DNA of 64,000 nt, from the NCBI RefSeq assembly GCF_009730915.1, contig NC_052489.1:25661916-25725915 (forward strand). Reading direction: 5' to 3'. The stretch's first letter is position 1, and every line of letters begins with the position of its first letter. The DNA is from Dioscorea cayenensis subsp. rotundata (taxonomy: Eukaryota; Streptophyta; Magnoliopsida; Dioscoreales; Dioscoreaceae). The notes below the pieces were generated by a model. That model searched no databases and was not told the origin of the DNA. It worked only from the letters and a program-made list of their open reading frames with translations. The position numbers and the translations under genes were made by a program. Shown here one piece after another: positions 9,553 through 20,900 of the stretch.

Positions 9553-12470
9553 GGTTGCTAACAGAAGAGGAGGGGAGCCGGGAATCTGAAGTGCAACTTG
9601 CTCTTAACTCTTTGCTTAAGCAGGAAGAGCTCTACATTGGAAACAACGCTCTAGGGTTAAGTGGATCAAGGAGGGCGATGAGAATACAAAATTTTTTCAC
9701 GCTTTCGCAAATGGAAGACGGAACAAGAATTTTATCCCTAGAATTAGGGATGGAAACCATTTTGCGGAAGGATCTGATGAGATTGGCCGAGTGTTTGCGG
9801 ATCACTTTCGCGCTTATTTCGGATCACAATAGGATTTTCGTTTTAAGTTTTCCTGGGCCACCCTCCTTAGAAATAAGCCCCGTGTTGATTTTTCTTCTTT
9901 TGAGGCTCCTTTCTCTAGGGAGGAAATTAAGAGAGCAACTTTTGAATTAGGAGCGGACAAGGCTCCTGGTCCTGATGGTTTCCCTCTTTCCTTCTTTCAA
10001 AAATTTTGGAATGTTGTAGAGCATGACATTGTCTCTCTCTGTGAGGGATTCCACGAAGGCACTGTCAACTTGGAGAGGATCAACTGGGCATGTATTGCTT
10101 TGATCCCTAAGCATGGTAACCCGGATGGACCAGTAGATTTTAGGCCGATAAGTCTTATTAATTCATCTCTTAAGATCCTGTCGAAGATTTTATTGTCCCG
10201 CTTGAGCAAGGTCATTGACTCTCTTATCGACATTTCACAGTCGGCCTTCATTAAAGGTCGTTGCATCCTTGACAATATTGCCACAGCGGAAGAGCTTATT
10301 TTCAGTCTGCATAAGAGAAGATTACCTGGTCATATCATTAAGGTTGACTTTGCTAAAGCTTTTGACATGGTTAATTGGGATTTCTTGTTGGAGCTCTTGG
10401 GTGCTTTTGGATTTGGGTCGAGATGGATCAGCTGGGTCAAATCGATCTTAATCTCATCGAAGGCTAACTTTTTGATTAATGGTTCTCCAAAGGGTTATGT
10501 GAGGTATCTCAGGGGTCTTAGACAAGGTGACCCTCTTTCCCCTCTCCTTTTTGCTTTAGTCTCGGAATTGCTAAACTTAATGTTCAACCATGCGCTAGAA
10601 TCTGGAGTTTTGGTTGGGGTCCCATTAGGATATTTGGAGAAAATGTGGCACCTTCAGTTTGCTGATGACTTGCTAATCTTAACGGCTGGAGGTATTGAAG
10701 ACTTACGGATCATCAAGCTAATTCTCTATCTCTTTGAAGGCATGTCAGGATTAGCTATTAATTTTCATAAGACTTGCATCTTCTCGACTTCTATGGGTCA
10801 ACCTCCGGAGAATTATATGGCTCAAACCCTCAATTGCTCTAAAGGTACTCTCCCTGTAATTTATCTGGGAGAAGGCCTAGGAGACAGGATTGGATTTCCT
10901 TGATAGAGAAAATTAGAGCTAAATTAACAACCTGGAAGTCCAAATTCCTTTCTTTAGGCGACAGACTAACTTTGGTTAATTACGTCCTCTCAGTCGATCC
11001 CGTCTTCTCTGGATGTCTATCTTCAAGCTCCCTAGTCTGGGTTGTCAAAGCTATCGATGAATCGGGGAGTGATTTCTTGTGGTCAGGCCTTGACTTAGAT
11101 CATCCAAAAGTTAGGCTTGTGAGCTGGAAACGTCTTTGTAGACCCCGTGAGTTTGGTGGTTGGGGAATCTTAGATTTGGAAGATTTTTAACTTAGCTCTT
11201 CTAGGAAAATGGTGGTGGAAAATCTCATCTGGTATTCCTTGGTGTGGTGATAAAGTTATCCGTTTCAACTACTATCAAAACTCCTCCACTTGGAACCTTT
11301 ACTTCCACCCTCCTCAAAGAAAATCTTTCTTCTGGAATGGACTTAGTAATTGCATTTTGCGTTCGAGGGGCATGTTTAACGCCGTGTATCTTTGATGGCT
11401 CGCCACTCTCTTTTGGTTCGATAGGGTGGATCAATGGTTGTGCCCCCATGCACCTTTGGCGAGTACTAATTTAGAGATTCTCATCAACCCTTCGGTACCA
11501 CGAGAGAACTTGAAGGGGTCGATGGTGTCTCGATCGGTTCCCCTAGCAATCTCGAAATTGCTTTCAATGCCAACATTGGTAATCTTCATCTTGGGCCCAA
11601 TGATTCTAAAAAATGGTGTTTAACGGCTAATGGTACCTTCTCAGTTAAATCCTTTTATGGGTTTCTCCGACATGGTGGTACCTTATGTGGGACTACCACC
11701 ACAATCTGGAAAAGTATTTGCCCTAAAAAAGTGATTCTTTTCAATTGGTTGGCTTGGGATCATAGCATTTTGACCATGGACAAACTGGCTTGCAGAAGGT
11801 GCAATAAGATGCCTACTACCACTTGTGTTCTCTGCCATGCTGAGATTGAATCGGCTGAACATTTACTTATCAGCTGTCACATGGCATTGCGGATTTGGAC
11901 TTTCTTCACACATGTTTTCAAGCTCCCTGACCCACCACAGTCCCTGCATGCCTTGTGGGGGCAGTGGAGATCCCGTCTCTCCTCTCTTGAGAGAGAAATT
12001 GGTGACCTCATTAGTAGAGCTATAACCTGGAACATTTGGTTGGAAAGAAATGCACGCATTTTTCATAACTCTTTTTCTGACTATCCTGCTGTGATTGTTA
12101 AAATCATTCTCATGATTTTGTCGTGGATTGATGCAGCCCCAGAGGTGAAAAAAGCGCGACTGGAAAACCCAGCTGCTACGGCTAAACGCAGTTTGGATTT
12201 CCTTAGACAACACCCAGGTTCAGGCGATGAGTGAGTAGTGGAGGTGGTGGGAGCGAGCCCCGTTTGTTTGCTCGTAGTTGTGTTTTTTTTCTTTTGTTCC
12301 CGGAGGCTGTGCCCCCTGGGTTTTGTGTATTGTTGTGTTGTGGTCTGTTTCTGTTGTTCAGGCCTTTGTTGTTGTTGTTTTATCAGTCTTCCACTTCTAG
12401 TGGATTGTTTCTGTTGTTTTGTTCTTCCTTTTTAATGCAGGTGGTTTATCCACATTTTCAAAAAAAAAAA
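9553..12470 (+). mobile_element. LINE (L1-like) non-LTR retrotransposon, 5'-truncated
   Basis: The copy ends in a poly(A) run (12460-12470) and is flanked by a target duplication GTCACAATA (9544-9552 and 12471-12479), extended by adjoining As. The 5' end lies inside the linker before the reverse transcriptase; the endonuclease part is missing, as is typical of aborted target-primed reverse transcription. The frame is broken at several points, so it is inactive. Confidence 0.93.
9555..12234 (+). pseudogene. LINE ORF2 remnant: reverse transcriptase and zf-RVT
   Basis: The frame enters near 9600 in the linker and shifts several times. The RT core is clear at 10070-10903: ALIPKHGNPDGPVDFRPISL, SAFIKGRCILDNI, VDFAKAFDMVNW, RGLRQGDPLSPLLF and the catalytic FADDLLIL. 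A frameshift near 10900 leads into the connection domain, then more shifts. The C-terminal zinc-binding domain is at 11731-12234, with CVLCHAEIESAEHLLISC. RT copied the element RNA at the insertion site. With several breaks and no endonuclease the copy is dead. Confidence 0.92.
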
Positions 12471-12479
12471 GTCACAATA

Positions 12480-13330
12480 AGTGTTTGAATATTTTGGAGT
12501 TCAACGATTAATTATTATTATTTTTAATTTTACAAAAGAAATTATATAAACAAATTGAATTTTTTTTTTACATATTTTTAAAAATAAATCTAATTATTTA
12601 TTAGGTGTTCATAATACTTGTCCATGTACCATTCATTACTTACGGTGAAATAAGCTTTATTAAAATTATTAAGAAAATTCAATATAAAAAAGTATAAATT
12701 AAAATTGTTTAAGGAATTTAAAGTTAAATGTTCCCCACATTCATCAATAATATATATTTATTTCATTAATTTTTTTTAAAATTTTGGAATATTCTATCAA
12801 ATATACAATTTTGAAGATCAAACAAATTATATTGTTTTTTTCCCTATAGTCCCTATGTTATATTTCAAATCTTATATTTATATTTTAATTTTTTTTTATC
12901 AGTTACTTGTGTGAAATATTTGTATTTTACTGAAGAGACAAACATGAACCTCAACTCAAATAGAATAAGAAGATATACATGGATGAGTAACTGCACATTT
13001 ATGCACGTGGCTCATGTGGCTTCTCCGCATATATATATATATATTAGATATTTTCCTATACATTTTTCTTGCTTCGTATCGGAAATTTTAAAATTTTGTG
13101 ATGAGTTTTGAGACAATATCATATATAAAATAATATAATTAAACAACTTCTATCATCGAAACTATTTTATATTTTAAATTTTAAAGATGTTAGGGACATT
13201 TATTATATAAATAATTAGTTGTAATTTCTATTTTTTAATTATTAATATTATAAATAATATAAATAAAAACTTAAATATTATTAAAAAAAATAAAAATTGG
13301 TCCTTCAAACAGATAATGAAAAGGGGGGTT
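12480..13330. other. AT-rich intergenic sequence; holds one copy of a dispersed repeat
   Basis: No gene was seen. From about 13075 to 13305 the sequence is a diverged direct copy of 27592-27818. A TA run (13028-13044) lies just before it, as in the other copy. Confidence 0.6.
13075..13305. repeat. dispersed repeat, copy 1 (pairs with 27592-27818)
   Basis: About 230 bp share long blocks with the second copy, for example GAGTTTTGA, CAATATCATATATAAAATAA and TTTTAATTATTAATATTATA. By eye roughly 80 percent of positions agree. Both copies follow a TA run. No ends or target duplications were defined, so the class is unknown. Confidence 0.7.
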
Positions 13331-13338
13331 TATATAAA
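13331..13338 (+). promoter_or_regulatory. possible TATA box of the two-TM protein gene
   Basis: TATATAAA lies about 290 bp before the donor of the 5'-leader intron, at a distance that leaves room for a first exon of about 250 bp. This is a sequence match only. Confidence 0.35.
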
Positions 13339-13359
13339 AATAGCTTTTAAATTCTCACA

Positions 13360-14622
13360 CATTTCATCAAGATGGTGATGATGATGATGAAGGAGATAAT
13401 CAGGGTTCGTTTTGAATGAATCTCGGCACTAAACAAGGAGAACATTTGGAGGAAAAGGCCTCTCCATGCTGAATAATAGAACTAGAAAGAGAGAGAGAGA
13501 GAGAGAGAGGAATGAAGAGGAGGAGGATGATGATGATGATTCAGTCAGCCTCTGGTAACCAGGAAGAAACAATGGCAAGAGAGACATCTCCAATTCGCCA
13601 TTGATTTTTGGCTTTCAAGTGAGTAATCACTTCTATTTTTTCTTAGATTTTCGTTTATTATTATAAAGTTTTAATCTTTCGTTGCTTTCATCTATAATGA
13701 TATTTCAGATCCATGCCTTTCTACTGGTTTTCGGTTTTTGTTTTTATTTTCATTTTTGACGAAAAAGATTCGATTTTGATTCGTTATTTGAGGTGTAGGT
13801 GTATTGTTTTGCTTTGGATTGAGATTATTGTGATGTTTTTCAATGGTTTCGATTGATTTTTAGGTGAATTTTCCCCCAAATTTTATTTGAACCTCTCTGT
13901 TGATTGTTTTGAATTTTGCATCAGGAATTAGGTTAATGCCATAAAACAAATGGAGTGTAGATCGTTTGCTCGATCCATACTGATGAATGCTCAATGATGA
14001 TTTTATTAATTTAAGATCCGGAATTAGGTTGCTTGCATTTTCATAGCTCTGCAATCTGACTCGTTGACTTTTATGTCTTTTGTATATTCTTCTGTGAATT
14101 AAGGCAGTTTGATATGGATACTGTTCATAATCAAGATCATATGCTAAAAATTTTTGAGTTCTGTTGGATTAATGTACTTGTTTGATGATGTTTCCATTGA
14201 AATTTTTGTTGATCTTCTAGATAAATTAATCACCCTTCTTTTGTGACTATGATTCATTTTTGAAGTCTACCCAGAGTTGAACTTTGGTGAGATATTCTTT
14301 GAGCAATCAAGCATGCCTAATCATTTATTTCGTGTTTGGATTGATGGAGAACAGAGGAAAAGAAAGTACTGAAATATAATGAATAGAGAAGCAAAGCGAA
14401 AAAATAAACCATTCATGCATGTTCTTTCATTTGATCCTATATGTTCTTTTCTTTCAATTGTGCTTTGACTAGAATTTTATATGCTTGTTTTATTTACCTA
14501 TCTATCATTTTGCGTCTATCTTGATGAGTAAGTTCTTGTGGATGTTATTTTCATTTGTAAAAATTACGCTATTGATCAGTGTCAAGGCTTTACCATTTAG
14601 ATTTTCTTTATCTGGTTGTCAG
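13360..14622 (+). other. 5' leader exon and leader intron of the two-TM protein gene
   Basis: A GA- and GAT-rich untranslated exon (with a GA run at 13488-13509) runs to a donor at 13619 (TTTCAA then GTGAGT). The intron ends with TTGTCAG at 14622, 35 bases before the start codon. A leader intron of about 1 kb is common in plant housekeeping genes. The transcription start is not defined. Confidence 0.6.
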
Positions 14623-14657
14623 GTTGTTGGACAAAAAAAGCCAATAAAGCAGTAGAC

Positions 14658-15400
14658 ATGGCGGTTATCAGAAAGGTCCTCATTGTTCCTGTAAAAACTA
14701 GTTACAGAGTGGCTCGTGATCATCCATTTGTTTTGGTCTGGGTGTTTATCATGCTTCTACTGCATAGATATCTCCCTGCAGTATTTGCTTTTCTGGTTTC
14801 TTCTTCACCGGTCATCATTTGCACTGCTCTTCTTCTGGGGACAATTTTGATTTATGGTGAGCCAAACATACCTGAGATTGATGAAGAGAAGAAAGATGCA
14901 AGGGAAATTTCTTCCCTTAGAGCAAAGAATGCTAGAAATGTGTTTGTTGGGACGAAAGATGACGGCTTCAATGGAAAAGACCATGAGGATCGAGGCCAAG
15001 ACGGTGATGAAGTAGATAATGATGGCAGGTTTACAGATTCAAGCTCCATGGTCAAGAAAGACAGAAGAATTCTTGATAAGAAGAAAATGCCTAAGGAGGT
15101 TGAGCTTCTATATCAAGGAGTTATTGAGAAGAGAGAATTATTGAGAGAGCATGAATATGCTAATGGTGTTTCTACCAAGAGCTGTCGAAAGAAATCTAAG
15201 GGCCCTGGGGTGGACATTGATGAACATGACACTTGTTCAGGTTCAGAATCCGACCACGCAGAGGAGGATTCCTCTCATGCTGCTGCATTTGTGGATGGTG
15301 TTCTGCCAATTATTGATGAGCTTCATCCGCTGTTAAACTCTGAGCGTCGCAAGTGTGCTCGTAAATCTGCTGACAACTCAGATGCTGTTTTCAGCTCTTC

Positions 15401-15431
<31 letters not shown>

Positions 15432-17171
15432 TCAGATGATGTTAGTGCGGATGGTGAAATCCCAGAGGAGGAGGAGGAGGAAGAAGAAGAAGAAGAAGAA
15501 GAAGAAGAAGAAGAGGATGGAGGGGGGCCAGATGAGAAAGATGATGGGACTGAAGTGGTGTTAAAATGGACGGCTGATGATCAGAAGAACCTTATGGACC
15601 TGGGGTCTTCTGAACTTGAAAGGAATCAGAGGTTGGAGAATTTGATTGCAAAACGTATAGCGAGGAAGAGATTTCAAGCCGAAAGGAATCTAATTGACTT
15701 GGAGAGCAATAACATAGATCCTATCATGGAGCAGCTATCCACTCTTCATGTTCAAATTCGGTCTAGACAAAACCCTTTTGATCTTCCATATGGTTCAGAG
15801 GAATCAATTGATTTACCTCCAATCCCTGGTTCTGCTCCTTCCATTCTTCTTCCGAGACGGAATCCTTTTGATCTTCCAGAGGATTTTGTAGGCGAGAGCG
15901 GTGCTGCAACTCCTGATAGGGCGTATCACCCAGGGTTTGTATCACCAGTTCCACAGAAGGATATCTTCTTCCGAAGGCATGAGAGCTTCTCTGTCGGACC
16001 CTCCTCATTTGCAGGTGAGCTTAAACAGGGTATGGGTGTTTCCCGGTTCAGACCCTACTTTGTTGCAGAGAAGATGGATTCAGAGGAGTCAAGGTTTGCC
16101 ACATTGCAAAAGCAATTAAGTGGAAATGGTGATTCGGAAGCAAGTTCAGCTGCAGGATCTGATTCGGCATCTTCAGTTGTCGATCAAGAGGATGACAAGG
16201 AGCTTGTGGAACAGGAAAATCATCAAGAGAGTGTTGTGTTATCGCCCGGCGATCATGTTAGTGAACTTGTTGAAGTGGGAAGTCAAACCTCTGAGGAGGT
16301 TGACTCATTGGATGTCCAGCAAGAGCAAAACATGGTCAACATGGATGATGACAATAATATTGCTGCCAATGCTTCTAATGTTACCACGGAAGCTCATCAA
16401 GATGTTCATGAAATCGAAGAGGATTTTGATGATTCAAGTTCATCATCTTCCTCAAAAGCCAGTGACAATAAGTTGAAGATGAGCATCACCGGTGAACTAT
16501 CAGCTACGGCTGAACAAATAAAAGATGATTACCCAGATGCTTCCAGTAATTCTAAGCAATCAGGCATTTTGGGCTCCAATCCTGAGAGCATCAAAGCAGA
16601 CAAAGTTGATGAAAGTCAAGTCGAAGATCCAGTGTACGACTCTAGCCCATCAGCTATCGAAAAATCTTCATCTAACATTGCATCACTTGAAGAAGATTTG
16701 TTTCCTGGAGGTAAGTGGGATTTTGATTCTTAGATTTCTAGACAACAAGGATATTCTTGTCATATGAATTCTTGTTCATTGGCATCAGATGTGCGCATAG
16801 AGACCTCAGAGTTTGGTTTGCTCCCGAGATCAGCTGAAGAGAATGTTTCCTCTGAAAATGGAACTCTCTCTTCAAGTCATGAGAACACAACAGAGAATTC
16901 AATGCCAAACAATGGAGGCGGTCTATGGGTAGCATCACCAAGTATAAATTTTGTAGAACAAAATGAATCGAGATCAAGAGAGGTATCAATGATCGCTGAG
17001 CATGATGTCATAGGAAGGGGATTTCCTGAAGTCGAACCTATTTTACCTTTGATACCTGAGCAAATAGCTGCACGGCTGGCTCGCCATTCAAGTTTGTCTT
17101 CAGCAACAGCTGATTCAAGTGAAGATGTTAATATAGATGATAAAGATGCAGGAGTTGGCCGTGGATCATAA
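14658..17171 (+). CDS. two-TM, highly acidic plant protein of unknown function (At5g17910/At1g07330-like)
   Basis: Exons 14658-16710 and 16789-17171 are joined across a 78-nt GT-AG intron in correct phase, giving 811 residues. The start ATG (MAVIRKVLIVPVKTS) lies 35 bases after the leader-intron acceptor. Two hydrophobic helices sit at residues about 23-47 and 50-67; the rest is long, polar and probably cytosolic or luminal. Residues about 248-295 are an Asp run then a Glu run encoded by GAT and GAA/GAG microsatellites. The repeated RRNPFDLP / RQNPFDLPYGSEE and PPIPGSAPSILLPRR are, from memory, the hallmark of a plant family that includes Arabidopsis At5g17910, annotated without a known role. 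The C-terminal exon carries EVEPILPLIPEQIAARLARH. The gene is intact. Function: unknown. Confidence 0.85.
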
Positions 17172-17690
17172 GCAGAGTTTTACGTTGTTTTATTTTCACT
17201 TCAGTACACACTTTTTTGTAGTACTAGTAGTAGTTTTATATGCATATTTTTTGCAGACCTTCCACCGTCGTTCACATGTAACCGTTTGCAAACTGCGTAG
17301 TCTTTTCTTTGTGGAAACAAATGGAATTTATCCTTTTAAATTTACTATACAATAACATCAGAGTTTTGCTTGGAGCTTCAGCATTTTTCAATAAATTTTT
17401 TTTTTTCAATTATCTATATCAAGATTTCCTTTCCCCAGTCTGCAAATTTTAATAAAGAACTAATTGGAGTACCAGAATACAGCACTTAAAATAAATTGCA
17501 AAAGATTAACTATATTTCTATTTCCAACTTCCAATGTTAACATCCTTGCTGCACAAAATAAAAATGAGAACAAGCATCCTTTTACAAATTTGAAAACTTC
17601 ACTATAATTGTGCTTTCAACTGACTACGAAGGAAATATTACAATATGAGCTTGGTTTAGCATGTATTGCATGTCTCTCTTCGTTAGCATT
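17172..17690. other. convergent 3' ends of the two-TM gene and the VAL gene
   Basis: The first part is the 3' UTR of the two-TM gene (to about 17350-17400, with AATAAA-like motifs); the rest is the 3' UTR of the minus-strand VAL gene. The genes converge with no other feature between them. Confidence 0.6.
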
Positions 17691-17990
17691 TCATTGAATT
17701 AACTCTCGTGCACATTGCTCATCAACAACACCACTTATTGACACTTGAGCCACTGAAACTAAGTGATTCTTATCGACAACTGTCTTCTCACTCTCTCCGG
17801 TGACTTGTTGCAAAGTATTCAAACTCAGGCTTACTTGATGCTCACAAGCCAAGTTGGCGAGCTTGTTCTGCTTCAGATAATTCTCCAAGGGAAGGTTTGC
17901 CTCCTGAAGAAGACTAATCATGCTAACAGGAGTCTGCCGAGCTTGCGAACAAGAATGTTTCTCTGGTTGAAAGTTCAAATCTATGATCCC
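17691..17990 (-). other. in-frame continuation of the VAL frame after the early stop, with EAR motif
   Basis: Directly after the TAG the same frame stays open for 99 codons to a TGA at 17691-17693. It begins GIIDLNFQPEKHS. DLN within LxLxL/DLNxxP-type sequence is the EAR repression motif found near this place in VAL proteins. Further on it has SMISLLQEANLPLENYLKQN, like the Leu-rich tail of the family. Either the stop makes a shorter protein and this is now 3' UTR, or the base is an error or polymorphism and the full protein has about 880 residues. Confidence 0.75.
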
Positions 17991-20900
17991 CTAACTCATT
18001 TCAAGCTTCTCAGTAATTGAATTGTCACTGCCTGATGCTAATTCAGTTTCCGGGGCAGGATCTTGTAGGTGCCGAGTTTTCAAGGAACTGTCAGATTCCA
18101 TCTCATCCTCGCATCCCCATGCTAGCTTCTTCATAGCCACTGATTCTTCGTATTCTGACTGGCGTTTCTTCTTCCTCATCATGAGTGTCTTGAACCGGCG
18201 TTTCACAGTCATGCACACATTGCACATACATGTTGGCTTGTGTTTTGGGCCCTTCCCACTGGGAGGTTGGATGCACACAATGCAAGTGCAGCCAGGCCGG
18301 TGTCTGGGGTGCCTAGTTGTGGTGGCAATAATGCAATTGCTTACATTATCATCATCAATTACCGCAGCAGTTGACACATCACCCAAACCAGATGCCTCCA
18401 GTTCTGGGAGGGCATTTTCCGAAATGCTGCCAGCAGTTGACCCTCTTAAATCTGAGTAAAATTCTGAAATAGGTCACAGAAATTTTCATTATCATGCAGT
18501 AAGAACATAGTAGCATGAAATGAATACACCAACATAGAATATGTGTTATTGTCAACTTGTCATAATTAACATTTGATTTTGAATGTCATCATCACGAAAG
18601 ATGGAATTTGTACTTTCAGAATATAAGATCAAGGAGCAGGGATTCTGATAAGAGATGGGCGCCTCATATGCATATCTGTGTGGCTACATTCCTATCCAAA
18701 ATGGTCCAAAGATGGTAAATGAAAATTATTCTAAAAACTTTAAGAGCGGAAAAAGCACGAGTTTGCAAGAAGATAGGATAACAATGACCCACCCACATAC
18801 AGAATTAAGCCTTCTGGCCACTATCAGCGTGATGCCTTCACGATCTTAATGAGAAATGGTCTACTATAAAAGATGAGTTCCAGCATTCTAGAAAAATATC
18901 CCCCATCCTCTATGGATAAAGGTTATTATTATTGGATGGTCATAGCGGTAGTGAGGGAGTTTTTGATGACATGCAATGGCTCAGGGAATCCAGTTAATGG
19001 TAATCAAGATGCTAGATTCTTAATTCTTGGATTTCTTTGGGCCTGGCACCAAACTGGCATCAGTTGGTTATGGTGGTACAGCAAAAATATCCTCAGCATG
19101 CGTATCATTGAGTGTGAAAACTGAGGAAAAACAAACCTGCATTCAATTGGAGCATGTTCTGTAGCTCTCTTGAGCCAACTTCATCTGGCGCATAGCATGA
19201 TGCTCTGCGGTAATTTTCAAAAGAAATTGAAATGGTAAAAATAATTGTTAGACCTGTTACATTACACCATGGAAAAGTGGTGGTAGTCAAAAAGAAAAAA
19301 AATTGTTACTCTGCAGAATAAAGGAAACCAAAATTATTATCAAATGAGATGAAATTATTTTGTGTTCTATAAATTAAATCAAGCAGAGCAGAGAGATGCA
19401 AATCACACCAAAGATAAATGATCTTTTTGAGATTAACAAAGTTCAAGTACCAGATAAATCCTAAAAACTGGTTGGCCAAAACAAAGATTGTCAAAACTCC
19501 ATTGCTCTTGATAAGAAGAATTAACATTTTTATGTTAAAACCAATACTATACACTTTAGGTTAGTTGGCTGAAGACTTTTCTGATCCACTTTGAATTGTT
19601 TGAAACAGAAGTGTGGTTTTAAAAATTACAGTTTATCTTCCAAACTGGCAACAGTGAAGTCTGATAAAAAAAAAAAAAAATCCAACCATATATTGGCATG
19701 TGACCTCTCTACAATATGTACATGTTACAAGTAATGAACAAAACAATGATAATGCCATGACAGTAGGTTGATGAGCATCATGCTCTAAAGAGGCTTTGCA
19801 TGATGATTGATGGATGTGCCTGAACAACCTCATCAGAAAGTAAGACTAGGAGGTTGTTGTGTTCATTTTGAAAAGGAAAATTAAAGAGGAATATCTTGTG
19901 ATAATGGAGATCTATAAACTTTTCTCATAGGATAAAGTGATCAAGACATCCACAAGATACAGTAGTGGCACAAGTTATTCTTATGGTACAATTACGAAAA
20001 ATGTCACTAACCTTTTCAGGTCCCACGTGTTATCAGCACACGTCCAGTTTGAGGAAAGAAGAACATCTAGTGGCAACCTATGCCATTTGAGGCAATCATC
20101 GCATTGGACCCATTGATCTAGTTCCCTATAAATAACAAATTTAAACAACATATATAAGATGAAAAATGACATGATCTTTATGGCAAATAGAATCCGTGCA
20201 ACAAATCATACCGATGTTAATAAAATAATACAATCTAACAGCATTAAACATGTGAAGATCCATATATTACCATGGTTCATGCTTAAAGATCTAGGAAATC
20301 TATAAAGCTGGAATCCTTATGTTTGTCACCTTGTCTATGCCATTCTGTTGGTTGTCATTGTTGGGACGCAGTGGTTAACCTGGTCCATAGTCCCACATCA
20401 CCTGTGAGAGCCAATCTCCCTAGCCTTATATATCCTAAGCCAATCCTTCCCTCTAACTGCAGTTATGGAAAAGTTAGAGTGGTGGGTCCCCTCAGACAAT
20501 ACGAGTATCGTAGCTCACTGCTCCGAGGGCCGTGACTAGGATCTTGGGTCCCACATCCGCTGTGGGCCCAAGGGGGGTGTTGGGACGCAGTGGTTAACCT
20601 GGTCCATAGTCTCACATCGCCTGTGAGAGCCAATCTCCCTAATCTTATATATCCTAAGCCAATCCTTCCCTCTAACTGCAGTTATGGAGAAGTTAGGGTG
20701 GTGGGTCCCTGTATTAACAGTCATAAAGATCATATGTTGAAGCATTGCCAGATAATTTGCATTTCTGTCATTGCAGCTATTTGCACAACTTTTCTATTCT
20801 ACTCCAAAGTTTCATCAAAGTAATACATGTGCGTTTCAAGTCTATAACATCACTATGTTTGCTACCTGTGAGGTCATACTGGAAGAAACGGAAGTACCAC

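Noticed and set aside
12231-12488. Possible small hydrophobic protein at the end of the LINE
   Set aside because: The frame is Cys/Leu/Phe-rich because of the T/G-rich LINE 3' UTR and runs into the poly(A); nothing suggests a real gene.
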